A stretch of DNA of 64,000 bases, taken from NCBI GenBank assembly GCA_016903675.1, contig JADQBA010000026.1:1-64000 (forward strand). Reading direction: 5' to 3'. This DNA comes from Stigonema ocellatum SAG 48.90 = DSM 106950. Its GTDB lineage: Bacteria; Cyanobacteriota; Cyanobacteriia; Cyanobacteriales; Nostocaceae. The notes under the pieces are model-generated. The model worked only from the letters and a program-made list of their open reading frames with translations. It was not told the DNA's origin and made no database searches. Shown here piece by piece: positions 44,922 to 53,749 of the stretch (the first letter of the stretch is position 1; each line of letters opens with the position of its first letter). A program made the translations under genes and the position numbers.

Positions 44922-45401
44922 CTTTCCACCTTTCCTTATCGTATTCAGGATGGGTAAGAACGTATTTATACTAAAAACGGTTGAGAGCTTTACTTTTATA
45001 TAACCGCCAACAGCAATTGTCCCTCACCCCCAACCCCTCTCCCAAGAATTGGGAGAGGGGCTGACTTACTCTCGTTCAACTCTAGTTAAGCGAATCCCTT
45101 TTGGGATTCGGGGTTAGGGGATGAGGGCGCGAGCAAAAGTCTACCTATTAACCGTTTGCAGTATAATAAAAATTGTCTGGCTGGAATATCTAATGTCTAC
45201 AATCAAACGATAGTTATTACCTTTGATGTTAAACACAGTAAAGTTACCAACCGCTTCTGCCTTCGGGTATCTTTTCTGAACATCCAGTAAATCAGACCAG
45301 TTCGCTTTTGATGCAAACTTGTACCAGTCATTGAGAGCATCTTCAGAATCAGCGTGTTCAACCCAGAATTCCCGCAATTTCACTTTACTGATTACGTGCA
45401 T
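44905..45401 (-). pseudogene. higB: HigB toxin split by a 195-bp MITE
   Basis: The 5' part (45401 down to about 45164) reads MHVISKVKLREFWVEHADSE to YRLIVDIRYSSQTIFI. The 3' part (about 44966 down to 44905) reads KYVLTHPEYDKERWKDDPYF and stop. Removing 44969-45163 plus one TA copy joins IFI directly to KYVLTH in frame and restores a 99-residue HigB, the family's normal length, overlapping the higA start. As it stands the toxin lacks its C-terminal histidine/tyrosine end and is probably inactive. Confidence 0.9.
44969..45163. mobile_element. MITE inserted in higB with TA duplication
   Basis: The ends TACTAAAAACGGTT and the complement of AACCGTTTGCAGTA are inverted repeats. TA flanks both sides (44967-44968 and 45164-45165), typical of IS630/Tc1-mariner-related elements. 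The interior contains CCCTCACCCCCAACCCCTC and its partner GGGGTTAGGGGATGAGGG. Confidence 0.85.
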
Positions 45402-45818
45402 CCCTAAAGTTAGAAATTTGTGCTAATTCTAGCATTGATTGAGAGGTAAGCCAGGGGAATGGGGCGATCGCCGATTTTGTAGCAACTCTAAATTCTTAGC
45501 ACAGAAGTGTGATCGCTTGCAAAGATTTACTACGGCAGCTTGGGAAGTTAGGCGATCGCCCTTCAAAAACTCTTAGTACAGAAGCGCGATCACTAAAGTT
45601 TATCTCTAGGTTCAAAAGTCGGGCGGTAAACGCAGCTATGCTCATCGCCTTCTTAAAACTCTTGGGACAAAAAGAGCGATCGCACCTCTATAAAAGGAAC
45701 ATCAGCAGATTTAAGCCGTTATTTCCGTGAGCAAGTCTTAGCTGAAGCCATGGTTATTTATGACCAAAGAAGATAGGCCATCTTGTAGCGAGAAGACAGT
45801 AGCACAAAAGAGTGATCG
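45402..45818. other. Spacer with degenerate GCGATCGC-linked repeats
   Basis: No supported gene. Units resembling CTTAGTACAGAAGCGCGATC recur at about 45495, 45575, 45660 and, more loosely, 45795, with a relative near 47300. Some align with the 3' end of the PIN gene (GATCGCTAAAGTTTTTCTTG versus GATCACTAAAGTTTATCTCT), so part may be decayed toxin gene ends. Confidence 0.5.
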
Positions 45819-46250
45819 CTAAAGTTTTTCTTGGTTGAGAAGTCGTGCGATCGCCTTTTGCAAATCTACAACCGTCATTCCCTCTAATACCTGACCATAA
45901 AACGAACCAAAATGCTTTTTATCACCCGTTACCAAAAGGTCTGCCCTATTCTCTACTGCTGTCGCTAAAATAGGAGCATCTTTCAAAGGTAGTCCTAATT
46001 CTATTGCCCAATAGACTCGCGAAAGCGGTTCTTCTCCAACTATAACGACTTCGGGGATTAAATCCCGTTCCAATCGCGTCAAAGCTTCGGGATACTTAGC
46101 TGTAATGTTACGCCGTGTTTCTTCCAAGGCGTGAGGCGATGTTAGCAAAACACAATACCCAGCAGAAGCTAACTGAAACAAAGCGCTACAGCGACCATTA
46201 GGACTGATAGCGGCTGCAAAGATAACATTGGCATCCAAGAACAGACGCAT
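45819..46250 (-). CDS. PIN-domain toxin, intact
   Basis: 143 residues. The PIN active-site acids are visible: Asp in RLFLDANVIFAAAIS, Glu in HALEETRRNI, Asp in LKDAPILATA and Asp in LLVTGDKKHF. It is of the 'putative toxin component PIN' (COG1569-like) type. It starts 8 bp after the AbrB-type antitoxin stop. PIN toxins are Mg-dependent RNases. This is the only complete toxin in the cluster. Confidence 0.85.
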   Translation of the reverse strand: MRLFLDANVIFAAAISPNGRCSALFQLASAGYCVLLTSPHALEETRRNITAKYPEALTRLERDLIPEVVIVGEEPLSRVYWAIELGLPLKDAPILATAVENRADLLVTGDKKHFGSFYGQVLEGMTVVDLQKAIARLLNQEKL

Positions 46251-46258
46251 GTATCTTC

Positions 46259-46510
46259 CTACTCAGCATCTTTAAGCTGGCGCTGAAGCTGTTCGGCTTC
46301 TTCATCAGTTAAGCGATCGCTCTCAAAAAACTCCTCAATCTGTTCCTCTGTATACATCTCAATCGGATAGACTCCAGCCGGACGCAGTATAATTCCACCA
46401 TCAGCAGTAGTTTCTATCAATAGCATCGTTTCATCCTCCAACCCTAGACGCTTGAGAATTGCTTTGGGAATAGAGACTTGACCTTTTTTTCCTAGCTTTA
46501 TGACTTCCAT
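46259..46510 (-). CDS. AbrB/MazE-type antitoxin
   Basis: 83 residues. The swapped-hairpin DNA-binding start is EVIKLGKKGQVSIPKAILKR, followed by LLIETTADGGIILRPA and an acidic C-terminal tail (EEQIEEFFESDRLTDEEAEQ) for toxin binding. It precedes and probably represses the PIN toxin gene. Confidence 0.85.
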   Translation of the reverse strand: MEVIKLGKKGQVSIPKAILKRLGLEDETMLLIETTADGGIILRPAGVYPIEMYTEEQIEEFFESDRLTDEEAEQLQRQLKDAE

Positions 46511-46635
46511 AATTCAAAATAAACATAATCTGGCAAACCAGAATTTACAGCAATTTTCAGGTAAATAGACCAGATGGTAGGGGCGCAAGGCATTGCATAA
46601 AGATAAAAACGGCTGTAAGTAAATAGTAATCTATA

Positions 46636-46731
46636 TATAGCAATCCTAAATCATTTATAAACAACCCCTACTCCCTACTCCCCACTCCCTGCCCTCATGA
46701 GAGAGTTTACAACTCAAATAGGATTGCTATA
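46636..46731. mobile_element. MITE family C, copy 3, in a toxin gene
   Basis: A 96-bp element with ends TATAGCAATCCTAAATCATT and the complement of CAAATAGGATTGCTATA. It interrupts the DUF5615-type toxin gene after codon 13. The interior carries ACTCCCTACTCCCCACTCCC. Confidence 0.8.
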
Positions 46732-46769
46732 GTGTGATCAAAGTTCTCGTCAGCCAACAGCTTCAACAT
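46731..46769 (-). pseudogene. DUF5615 PIN-like toxin, first 13 codons only
   Basis: The frame reads MLKLLADENFDHT, the recognisable start of DUF5615 toxins (the LADENF motif with the first acidic residues). It overlaps the DUF433 antitoxin stop (GCATGTTGA), the usual arrangement, and is cut by MITE family C. No downstream continuation is visible beyond the MITE. Confidence 0.75.
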
Positions 46770-47101
46770 GCTGAACGGGAAGCTTTGCGAGCAAGTAATC
46801 TGTCACGCAATCCTTGGGGATCAAACCTCGCCTCATTCATGCTGCGAATTTCTTCGGCTTGCTGCTGTCGTTGCTGTAGGTAAGCTTCAACTTCTTGCTG
46901 ATGGTTGAGATAGAAAGCAACAGTAGAGTATACATCAGCCAGATTAAGTGATGGATAGCGGTAAACAATTTCTTCTGCGGTTGCTCCTTGCTTAAAGACC
47001 GCAACTACGGTATCGAGTGTTACACGAGTTTTGCCTAAGAGAACTACACCATCAACAGTAATTTCCAGTGGTGCTCTTTCAGCTACAATTGCTAATGCCA
47101 T
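46763..47101 (-). CDS. DUF433 antitoxin
   Basis: 112 residues from ATG 47101. The DUF433 helix-turn-helix is LGKTRVTLDTVVAVFKQGAT with AEEIVYRYPSLNLADVYSTV, and the C-terminal helical tail is rich in Gln, Glu and Arg. DUF433 proteins usually neutralise a DUF5615 PIN-like toxin encoded right after; here that toxin is reduced to 13 codons. Confidence 0.85.
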   Translation of the reverse strand: MALAIVAERAPLEITVDGVVLLGKTRVTLDTVVAVFKQGATAEEIVYRYPSLNLADVYSTVAFYLNHQQEVEAYLQQRQQQAEEIRSMNEARFDPQGLRDRLLARKASRSAC

Positions 47102-47137
47102 AAGCAATACCAAGATATTCGCCTTCAATAGTAGCAA

Positions 47138-47580
47138 ACATTAGCCCTAACATCTGTGATCGCTTAACGCTCTTTCGTCACTCTGATGAGAGAATAATCA
47201 GTGTTCCCTATCCTGAACAAGTGAAAATAATGTAGAATACCTGGGAGAACTCTTATCCACCAAAGTTTTAGCTATAGCGATCGCCTCCTCAAAACTGTTG
47301 GTACAGAAGTGCCATCGCCCGACAAAAATTCTTGGGACAAAAAGAGCGAAGTGATTACGGCGGATTGGGGAAGTTAAGCTTATATGTAAAGTTTTCTTCT
47401 CCCTTGTCTTCCTTGTCTTCCTTGTCCCCTTTGTTCATCTCTCAAATAGCATCGCTATATCGCCCATGATGTAGATTATTAACAACTTAACAGGTGACGT
47501 TTTGTCAACCTGCTCCAGGTAGTTGTTCTAGTTGAGTTTCATAGAGTATTCTCGAGTTTGTTACCAGTAGGGTTTTTATT
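47138..47580. other. Spacer, no gene
   Basis: It has degenerate ACAGAAGTGCCATCGCC units (47300-47345) related to those near 45500, CTTGTCTTC tandem units (47405-47430) and a partial MITE C end near 47440-47462. Confidence 0.55.
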
Positions 47581-48321
47581 ATGGAACATGATGCTCCTGA
47601 ACGGAAAACATCTGAAGAAGAACGTTTCCACGATGATTATTATTCTTATTTTGAGTCGCCTGAAAATATTACTCGGTATACACCAACAGCTAGTTTTCTA
47701 GATAACGCCTTTAAAGAAGAGTCATTTTCTTTATTAGATTTAGGTTGCGGTAACGCAGCTTTATGCAAATATTTACCTGAACGATGTGACTACCTAGGAG
47801 TAGATCACAGTCAATCTGCTATTGAATACTGTTTACAACTTTACCCAAATAGAAAGTTTGTTGCCAAAGATTTATCAAGTTTCTTGGTTGAACTTGCTGG
47901 GGAGCAGAAAAAATTTGATGCAGTCGTTATGGCAGGGCTACTATTTCACAGTGTTAATAAAGAAACTCTAGAGCAAAAAGACGATCAAGCAATTATTCAA
48001 TTCTGCCTAGATAAAATACTAAGCCCTCAAGGATATCTCGTGATCATTGTACCTTTTTGCTATGGTGACCATCCATCTCACACTCTGTTTGTTCGCGCAG
48101 AGTTGCTGCAAAAATTAGTAGAAAAAATGCTAAAAATTGCTAAAGCAAAACTTGTTCACGAGAATATATCTCTACAAATTGGCTTGGATGAAAGGGTTCG
48201 ACAGCAGAAGGTAACTCCTGACTGGTTTGTGTTCGACAGCCATGCTGATTATTCAAGTATATTCGTGGGAACATATATGGCAAGTTGGACATTTATCGCC
48301 TCGCCAAAATCAAACTTTTAA
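47581..48321 (+). CDS. Class I SAM methyltransferase
   Basis: 246 residues. Motif I is SLLDLGCGNAALCKYLP, motif II YLGVDHSQSAIEY, and the post-motif region includes KFDAVVMAGLLFHSV. No NPPY motif, so it is probably an O- or C-methyltransferase or acts on a small molecule. The substrate is unknown. It stands alone. Confidence 0.75.
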   Translation: MEHDAPERKTSEEERFHDDYYSYFESPENITRYTPTASFLDNAFKEESFSLLDLGCGNAALCKYLPERCDYLGVDHSQSAIEYCLQLYPNRKFVAKDLSSFLVELAGEQKKFDAVVMAGLLFHSVNKETLEQKDDQAIIQFCLDKILSPQGYLVIIVPFCYGDHPSHTLFVRAELLQKLVEKMLKIAKAKLVHENISLQIGLDERVRQQKVTPDWFVFDSHADYSSIFVGTYMASWTFIASPKSNF

Positions 48322-48519
48322 TAAATGTAAATTTTGCACTCAGTTGGTTTAAAATCAGAAAAATTTGCTCTGCCATATACTCAAGAACTTTTGGAAGGGC
48401 GTTATATCATCTCCAGTTGAATACTCATCATTAGGGCTGACACGGAGAGTGAGAGACACACCGGAAGCGGAGAGATTTTTATGATGAGCAATTAAACTGA
48501 TTTGATGTTAGTTTTTAGC

Positions 48520-49431
48520 ATGATGAATAGATTTTTGACTTTTATCTTTTTAACTTTTGCTTTAGTCATGCTATCTGCTAGCTGCAATTTTACACCAAAG
48601 AGTAGCAGTGGTGGTGATATTGTCGTTGCTTCTAAAGGTTTTATTGAACAAGATATTTTAAGCGAACTGTTGGCACAACAGATTGAACACACAACTCATT
48701 TAAAAGTTGCTCGTCGCCGCTTTACTAGCGCATTAATCACTCATCAAGCGATCGCTAGTGGCAAAATTGACAGTTATATTGAGTATACGGGCACAGCTTT
48801 TACCGTTATTCTAAAACAAAAAGTAGTTAACGATGCAAAGAGAATTTACGCAAGCGTCAAACAAGCGTATGCCAAAAAATTCAATTTAGAAGTGATGGAA
48901 CCGTTGGGGTTTGAAGATACTTATGCCATGATTATACGCGGTGAAGATGCAAAGCGTTACAATATCCAAACTCTCTCCGAGGCGGCTAAGTATACATATT
49001 CCTGGCGTGGCGGTTTCAACTACGAATTTATAGACCGAGAAGATGGTTTTTCTGGATTGGCTAAAACTTATGGGTTACATTTTGCTCAATCTCCTCGCAC
49101 TATGGAGTCGGGATTAATATACCGCGCACTCCTGCAAAAGGAAGTAGACATGATAAATGGTAACTCCACAGATGGGCAAATTTCTCGCTTGGGTTTGGTC
49201 GTGCTAAAAGATAATTTGCACTATTTTCCACCATACGAAGCAGCGCCGATTGTACGTAAAGAAACTTTGAAAAAGTATCCAAAATTAAAGCAAGCGATCG
49301 CGCAACTTGTCGGACGGGTTTCAGCAGACGAAATGCGACAACTCAATTCTCTAGTTGAAGGCGAGTTACGTGATCTAAAAGATGTTGTACGCCAGTTTCG
49401 CCAAGCCAAAGGTTTAGCTGACAACAGCTAG
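48520..49431 (+). CDS. ProX/OsmF-type substrate-binding lipoprotein
   Basis: 303 residues from an ATG at 48520 (ATG 48505 and 48523 also possible). Lipobox-like end LSASC follows a hydrophobic segment (FLTFIFLTFALVM). The binding domain is of the glycine betaine/choline type: SKGFIEQDILSELLAQQIEH, SGKIDSYIEYTGTAFTVIL and DMINGNSTDGQISRLGLVVL. ABC permease and ATPase genes are absent nearby, so it must serve a transporter encoded elsewhere or act as an orphan. Confidence 0.8.
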   Translation: MMNRFLTFIFLTFALVMLSASCNFTPKSSSGGDIVVASKGFIEQDILSELLAQQIEHTTHLKVARRRFTSALITHQAIASGKIDSYIEYTGTAFTVILKQKVVNDAKRIYASVKQAYAKKFNLEVMEPLGFEDTYAMIIRGEDAKRYNIQTLSEAAKYTYSWRGGFNYEFIDREDGFSGLAKTYGLHFAQSPRTMESGLIYRALLQKEVDMINGNSTDGQISRLGLVVLKDNLHYFPPYEAAPIVRKETLKKYPKLKQAIAQLVGRVSADEMRQLNSLVEGELRDLKDVVRQFRQAKGLADNS

Positions 49432-49576
49432 TAGTCTGTCAACCCAAAAATGACAGGTGGAGGCAGGGAGTAGGGATAGCCTGGGGTTTCAACCCCATTC
49501 GGGAGTGGGGAAAGATTTTGACGACGTGACCACTAGTAAATTTACTGTTTCTAAAAGGGTTTCCAGTAATGCATAG

Positions 49577-50533
49577 TTAATTTTCGGATATCTCTATTGG
49601 AGGTGGCGAGGTGGTTTCAACCAAACAGCGCTCAATTGTTGCTACAACCGACTGAGAGAGTGCTGATAAATCGTAGCCACCTTCCAAACCAAAAAGAATT
49701 TTTCGCGTTATTCCCAGACAATAATCTGTGAACAACCCAAAATCTTCCGGTTGCAGATTTATGCTTGACAAGGGATCAGCGGCGTTGGCGTCGTAACCAG
49801 CGCTCACAATCAGGAGATCTGGCTGAAAGTTAGATAAAAAAGGCACTACCTTTTTCTCAAAAACTGGTTGGTATATAGTAATATCGCTGCCAGGAGGAAA
49901 GGTCAAATTTAGCACATTGTTATTGTATCCTCGCTCTGTTGCTTTGCCAGTGCCGGGATAGCAGGGGTACTGATGCAGAGAACAGTAGGCAATTTGCGGG
50001 TTAGTTTCGACCATCGCCTGTGTACCGTTACCGTGATGTACATCCCAGTCAAGGATAGCAACGCGGTTAATTCCGGGTTGTTTCATGGCATAGAAAGCGG
50101 CGATCGCTGCATTGGCAAATAGGCAAAACCCCATTCCTCCGTCCTTTTCAGCGTGGTGTCCTGGTGGACGTGCCAGGACAAAAGCCGGATTTTGAGTTGT
50201 GAGAACCGCATCAACTCCATCTAACCAGGCACTTACCGCCAACAATGCCACATCATAACTACGCGAGGAAACTGGCGTATCTCCATCCAAATGACCCCCG
50301 CCTGCAAGAGCAATTTCCTGAAGTTTGTATATATAGCGCTGAGTGTGGGCTTTTTCCAACAAAGACATCAGCGATCGCTCCAATGGTGGGGTAGGCGATC
50401 GCCATTCAATTTTGTTGGCAAATGCAGCTTCTTTCAGGGCGGTGACTATGGCCGTCAAGCGTTCTGGCTTTTCTGGATGGTAGGATCCCGTTTGATGATC
50501 CAGAAACTCGTCGGAATAGATGACTGGGAACAT
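49577..50533 (-). CDS. Histone deacetylase-family hydrolase
   Basis: 318 residues of the HDAC/AcuC/acetylpolyamine amidohydrolase family. Conserved motifs: YHPEKPERL, RPPGHHAEKDGGMGFCLFAN (catalytic His pair), LDWDVHHGNGTQ (zinc Asp and His) and SAGYDANAADPLS (zinc Asp). In bacteria these remove acetyl groups from polyamines, acetoin-pathway proteins or other amines. No neighbour identifies the substrate. Confidence 0.92.
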   Translation of the reverse strand: MFPVIYSDEFLDHQTGSYHPEKPERLTAIVTALKEAAFANKIEWRSPTPPLERSLMSLLEKAHTQRYIYKLQEIALAGGGHLDGDTPVSSRSYDVALLAVSAWLDGVDAVLTTQNPAFVLARPPGHHAEKDGGMGFCLFANAAIAAFYAMKQPGINRVAILDWDVHHGNGTQAMVETNPQIAYCSLHQYPCYPGTGKATERGYNNNVLNLTFPPGSDITIYQPVFEKKVVPFLSNFQPDLLIVSAGYDANAADPLSSINLQPEDFGLFTDYCLGITRKILFGLEGGYDLSALSQSVVATIERCLVETTSPPPIEISEN

Positions 50534-50729
50534 AATGAGTCAATAGTAGGGGCAGGTTTAACCATTTATACTTTGAGCAGGCACAATATTTTGTAAAACC
50601 TGCCCGTACAAATGAGTAAAGGAGGGTTTAATAGTAGGTAAAGACGACACCGCATCTTGTTAAACCCACCCTTACAATAGTCAAAGGTTAACGGTGTTCA
50701 AATCATAGGCCATCTATACTAACATAATT

Positions 50730-50951
50730 TTAGTCTTCTGTGAAGCCGATCATCTCATCACTAGGCTCATCAAGCATTTCTGGTACTAAAGCTGGGTTTC
50801 CCCTACGTTCATCTGGCGGTAGTTCCCGGAGCACATCGTCCATTCTAGGAGGGTGTTTGATTTTGTCAAGTATCTCTGGACTTAATTCTGATGCTTCTCC
50901 TTCTGGATTCATCTTTTCGGCTTGACTAGGAACTGTTTCTTTGTTATCCAT
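50730..50951 (-). CDS. Small acidic protein, unknown
   Basis: 73 residues from ATG 50951. Acidic and proline-rich (LDKIKHPPRMDDVLRELPPD, then RRGNPALVPEMLDEPSDEM), probably largely unfolded. I do not recognise it. Codon use is regular and the frame is not in a repeat, so it is likely real. Confidence 0.5.
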   Translation of the reverse strand: MDNKETVPSQAEKMNPEGEASELSPEILDKIKHPPRMDDVLRELPPDERRGNPALVPEMLDEPSDEMIGFTED

Positions 50952-50991
50952 CACTATTTTACCAAATATATAAGCCTAGCTTAGGCCAAGG

Positions 50992-51056
50992 AATTATAAA
51001 TTATGAATTATGAATTATGAAACTAATTTTTTTCATAATTCATAATTCATAATTCT
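50992..51056. repeat. ATAATTC inverted repeat
   Basis: AATTATGAATTATGAA and TTCATAATTCATAATT form a long AT-rich hairpin between the small acidic gene and the ClC gene. Similar AATTCATAATT units lie at 18224-18250. Confidence 0.75.
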
Positions 51057-51131
51057 CAAAGTAGATGACACAAAGCACAGAAATAGTCAATATTTTGTAT
51101 CTTTAGTTTCATTGCGATGAGGAAATAAGCG

Positions 51132-52424
51132 GTGCTACCAAACAAGCGAAATAGGGCAGATGGCACTCCACCATGGAGGTTATCTCAGATTTTTGCACAA
51201 ACTTTGCGTAATCCTTTCATAATTTCACACTGGGTTTTACGCTGGGCTGTCGTGGGGGCTGTTAGTGGTCTATTTGCTGGATTGTACTGGCATATCCTAG
51301 AACAGATAACCAAAGGACTCCAGCAACCTCAGGGTTTTAGTTTATTGATAGTGATGCCAATAGCTGGTTTGGTCGTTGGGCTTGTGATTCATTTTCTTGG
51401 GAATCCAGGTGAAATAGCTGTGATTGTCGATAACATCCATTTTCGGGGCGGACGTTTGGATGCTCTTAAAAATCCTTCCATGATTCTTGCTTCTCTAGTC
51501 AGCATATCGGCAGGTGGTAGTGCTGGACCAGAAGCACCGTTGGTACAGGTAACTGGTTCTTTTGGAACCTGGGTAGCTGACCGCCTCAAACTTCAGGGTG
51601 AAGATGTCAGATCCATGAGTCTGGCGGGGATGGCTGCTGGCTTCACTGCTTTGTTTGGCGCACCCCTTGGCGGTGCTATGTTCGCCTTAGAGATTTTGCA
51701 CCATCAGCATATTTTGGAGTACTACGAAGCCCTGATGCCAGCCATTGTTTCGAGTTGTGCCAGTTACGTGGTGTTTACAGCAATTACACACTTAGGTATT
51801 GCGCCCACATGGCATTTCCCTCGATACCACCTACAGAACATTGATGATTTTGCCGTAGCTATTATTTTGGGGATTGTCGGGGCTATAGTAGGATGGATCT
51901 TCATAGGCATTTTTCGCGGGTGCCATGGCATTTTTGCGCGGATACCAGGACCTATTTATTTCCGCACAACACTGGCGGGGCTGGGATTAGGCATAATAGC
52001 CGCCATCTTGCCTCTCACTCGTTACTTTGGACATGAAGAGTTAGATGCCGTCGTCAATCATAGCTTTCCTGCTGTTTTCTTATTTGCCCTTGCCTTCGGT
52101 AAAATGGTTGCCATCAGCGTCACAGTAACAGGTGGATGGCGCGGTGGATTTATTATCCCTTTATTTTTTACAGGTGCTTGTGTCGGTAAAGCAGTAGCAG
52201 CCTTAATTCCTGGACTCAACCCTACCCTTGCCATGATCTGTACAATGGCGGCTGTCAATGCCGCAGTAACACGCACACCTATAAGTACGACCTTGCTGCT
52301 GTCAAAATTGACAGATTTCAGTCCTCTGACTCCAATTCTGTTTGCTAGTTTGATTGGATTTTTCCTTGCCCCTAAAGTTCCCTTAATTGAGTCTCAACTC
52401 AAGTCGCAGCGAGAAGCTAATTGA
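51132..52424 (+). CDS. ClC-family chloride channel/antiporter
   Basis: 430 residues with about ten membrane segments. ClC motifs: GGSAGPEAPLVQVTGSFGTW (the GxxGPE filter), FGAPLGGAMFALEIL, and GGWRGGFIIPLFFTGACVG (the GxFxP filter). The GTG start has AGGA about 9 bp upstream. Members carry chloride or fluoride, as channels or proton antiporters; which applies here is not determined. No CBS domain is present. Confidence 0.88.
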   Translation: MLPNKRNRADGTPPWRLSQIFAQTLRNPFIISHWVLRWAVVGAVSGLFAGLYWHILEQITKGLQQPQGFSLLIVMPIAGLVVGLVIHFLGNPGEIAVIVDNIHFRGGRLDALKNPSMILASLVSISAGGSAGPEAPLVQVTGSFGTWVADRLKLQGEDVRSMSLAGMAAGFTALFGAPLGGAMFALEILHHQHILEYYEALMPAIVSSCASYVVFTAITHLGIAPTWHFPRYHLQNIDDFAVAIILGIVGAIVGWIFIGIFRGCHGIFARIPGPIYFRTTLAGLGLGIIAAILPLTRYFGHEELDAVVNHSFPAVFLFALAFGKMVAISVTVTGGWRGGFIIPLFFTGACVGKAVAALIPGLNPTLAMICTMAAVNAAVTRTPISTTLLLSKLTDFSPLTPILFASLIGFFLAPKVPLIESQLKSQREAN

Positions 52425-53063
52425 TTTAGCTTGTTTCACAACGTCAGTGACGTAAGGAACGTAGGTCAGTAGACCGAAAAATGAGTGCGATTGGGCTTTA
52501 GCCCACTGCGCTTCGCGCAATCGCACTTGAGATAATAGACACCTCCACCCAACGGGTTACCATTTATGTATACGAAACACCCAGCCAGAGGCTAAAGGCA
52601 CATCGCCGTGAAAAACATAAACAACGTAAAATCCTTATCCAGTATGCGTTTTGAACGTTATGAACGAGATAACTGCTATTTCGTGGAATACATGGCTCAA
52701 ACTATTAATTTAGGTCAATTGTTTTTTTAGCGTTGGCGAAGCCCGCCCCCTTGGGGCATCGCCTCTGGCTGAAAAACTAGTTATTTTGTACTACATTTTG
52801 AATTCCAAAATCGGGGTTAATGCTCTATTTATTTCAAAATGAGAATTGCTGTCCTATATCTTGATTAACTTAAATTACTTTCCACTTCTAAATGCACGTA
52901 TACATATTTTTGTCAAGACTATTTTTGACATATTTTAATGCGTTTGCCCTGTCCATATCACTACCCAGTTATCTAACTCCTGAAAAAATGGGCGAACCGG
53001 GATTTAAAATATCTTCTCTATAAGGACTAAAATAAAAATGTAGAGTTTGGAGATTTTCAAATT
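52425..53063. other. Spacer, no supported gene
   Basis: It contains GCGCTTCGCGC-type hairpins near 52507 and a GGCGAAGCCCGCCCCCTTGG repeat near 52735. A short frame at about 52611-52730 (MRFERYERDNCYFVEYMAQT inside it) is open but has no recognised family. Confidence 0.5.
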
Positions 53064-53381
53064 ATGCAAATCACAATTAATTTACCAGATAAGTTAACAG
53101 AAAAAATTCAAGACCAATGGGGTAATTTACCACAAAAAATACTTGCTAATCTCGTATTAGATGCTTTTCGAGATGGCTTAATTGATTTTGATGAGCTAAA
53201 AGATATGCTCAATTTCTTTTCTGATACTGAACTCCAGGATTTTTTAAGACAAAAAAATATGCTTCATTCTGCGGGAATACTTAATTTAGCTGGTACTTGT
53301 CCTGACCTTGAATTAGTAGAGGATAATCTAGGAATTTCTGATGATATGGATGATGATTTGAGCGGAGTTTTTGATGAATAA
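53064..53381 (+). CDS. Antitoxin-like protein paired with VapC
   Basis: 105 residues (MQITINLPDKLTEKIQDQWG at the start), UPF0175-like: a short beta strand followed by helices, with an acidic C-terminus (DDMDDDLSGVFDE). The stop overlaps the start of the PIN-domain gene. The neutralising tail is present. Its toxin is cut short. Confidence 0.7.
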   Translation: MQITINLPDKLTEKIQDQWGNLPQKILANLVLDAFRDGLIDFDELKDMLNFFSDTELQDFLRQKNMLHSAGILNLAGTCPDLELVEDNLGISDDMDDDLSGVFDE

Positions 53382-53553
53382 AAATTCTTTGATTTATTTA
53401 CTAGATACAAATGTTTGTATTATGTATCTGAATGGCAGAACGCCTAGTATTAAGAATTACATTGATAATTTAGCGGCTGATAAAATTGCAGTTTGTTCCG
53501 TGGTGAAGGCTGAATTATTTTTTGGGGCTATGAAAAGTGTCGGGGTTTCATGA
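53374..53553 (+). pseudogene. vapC: VapC-type PIN toxin, C-terminally truncated
   Basis: The frame starts with ATG 53374 inside the antitoxin stop region (ATGAATAA). It shows the PIN start LIYLLDTNVCIMYLNGR (first Asp) and VCSVVKAELFFGAMKS (Glu), then leaves the family at residue ~57 and stops. Normal VapC proteins have about 130 residues with two further acids. The missing part is not found before gyrA. Confidence 0.8.
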
Positions 53554-53749
53554 GATTATTCTCTATCCAGAGTTATAGAAGAGGGATAGGCAGGGTTAAT
53601 AACTTGACGGTTATAGCAATCAGCAGATAAAAGGAATCTGTGCTAGAATTGTAACAGAATATGGCAGTTATTGAACTGTATTTTGGCGTAGACCAGCTGC
53701 TTTTCCAGCTTAAAGGCTAAAATTTGCGATTTTTGGAGTTTTTTAGGCT

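Noticed and set aside
45509..45730. 73-residue plus-strand frame
   Set aside because: Made of degenerate GCGATCGC-linked repeats, with no ribosome site or family.
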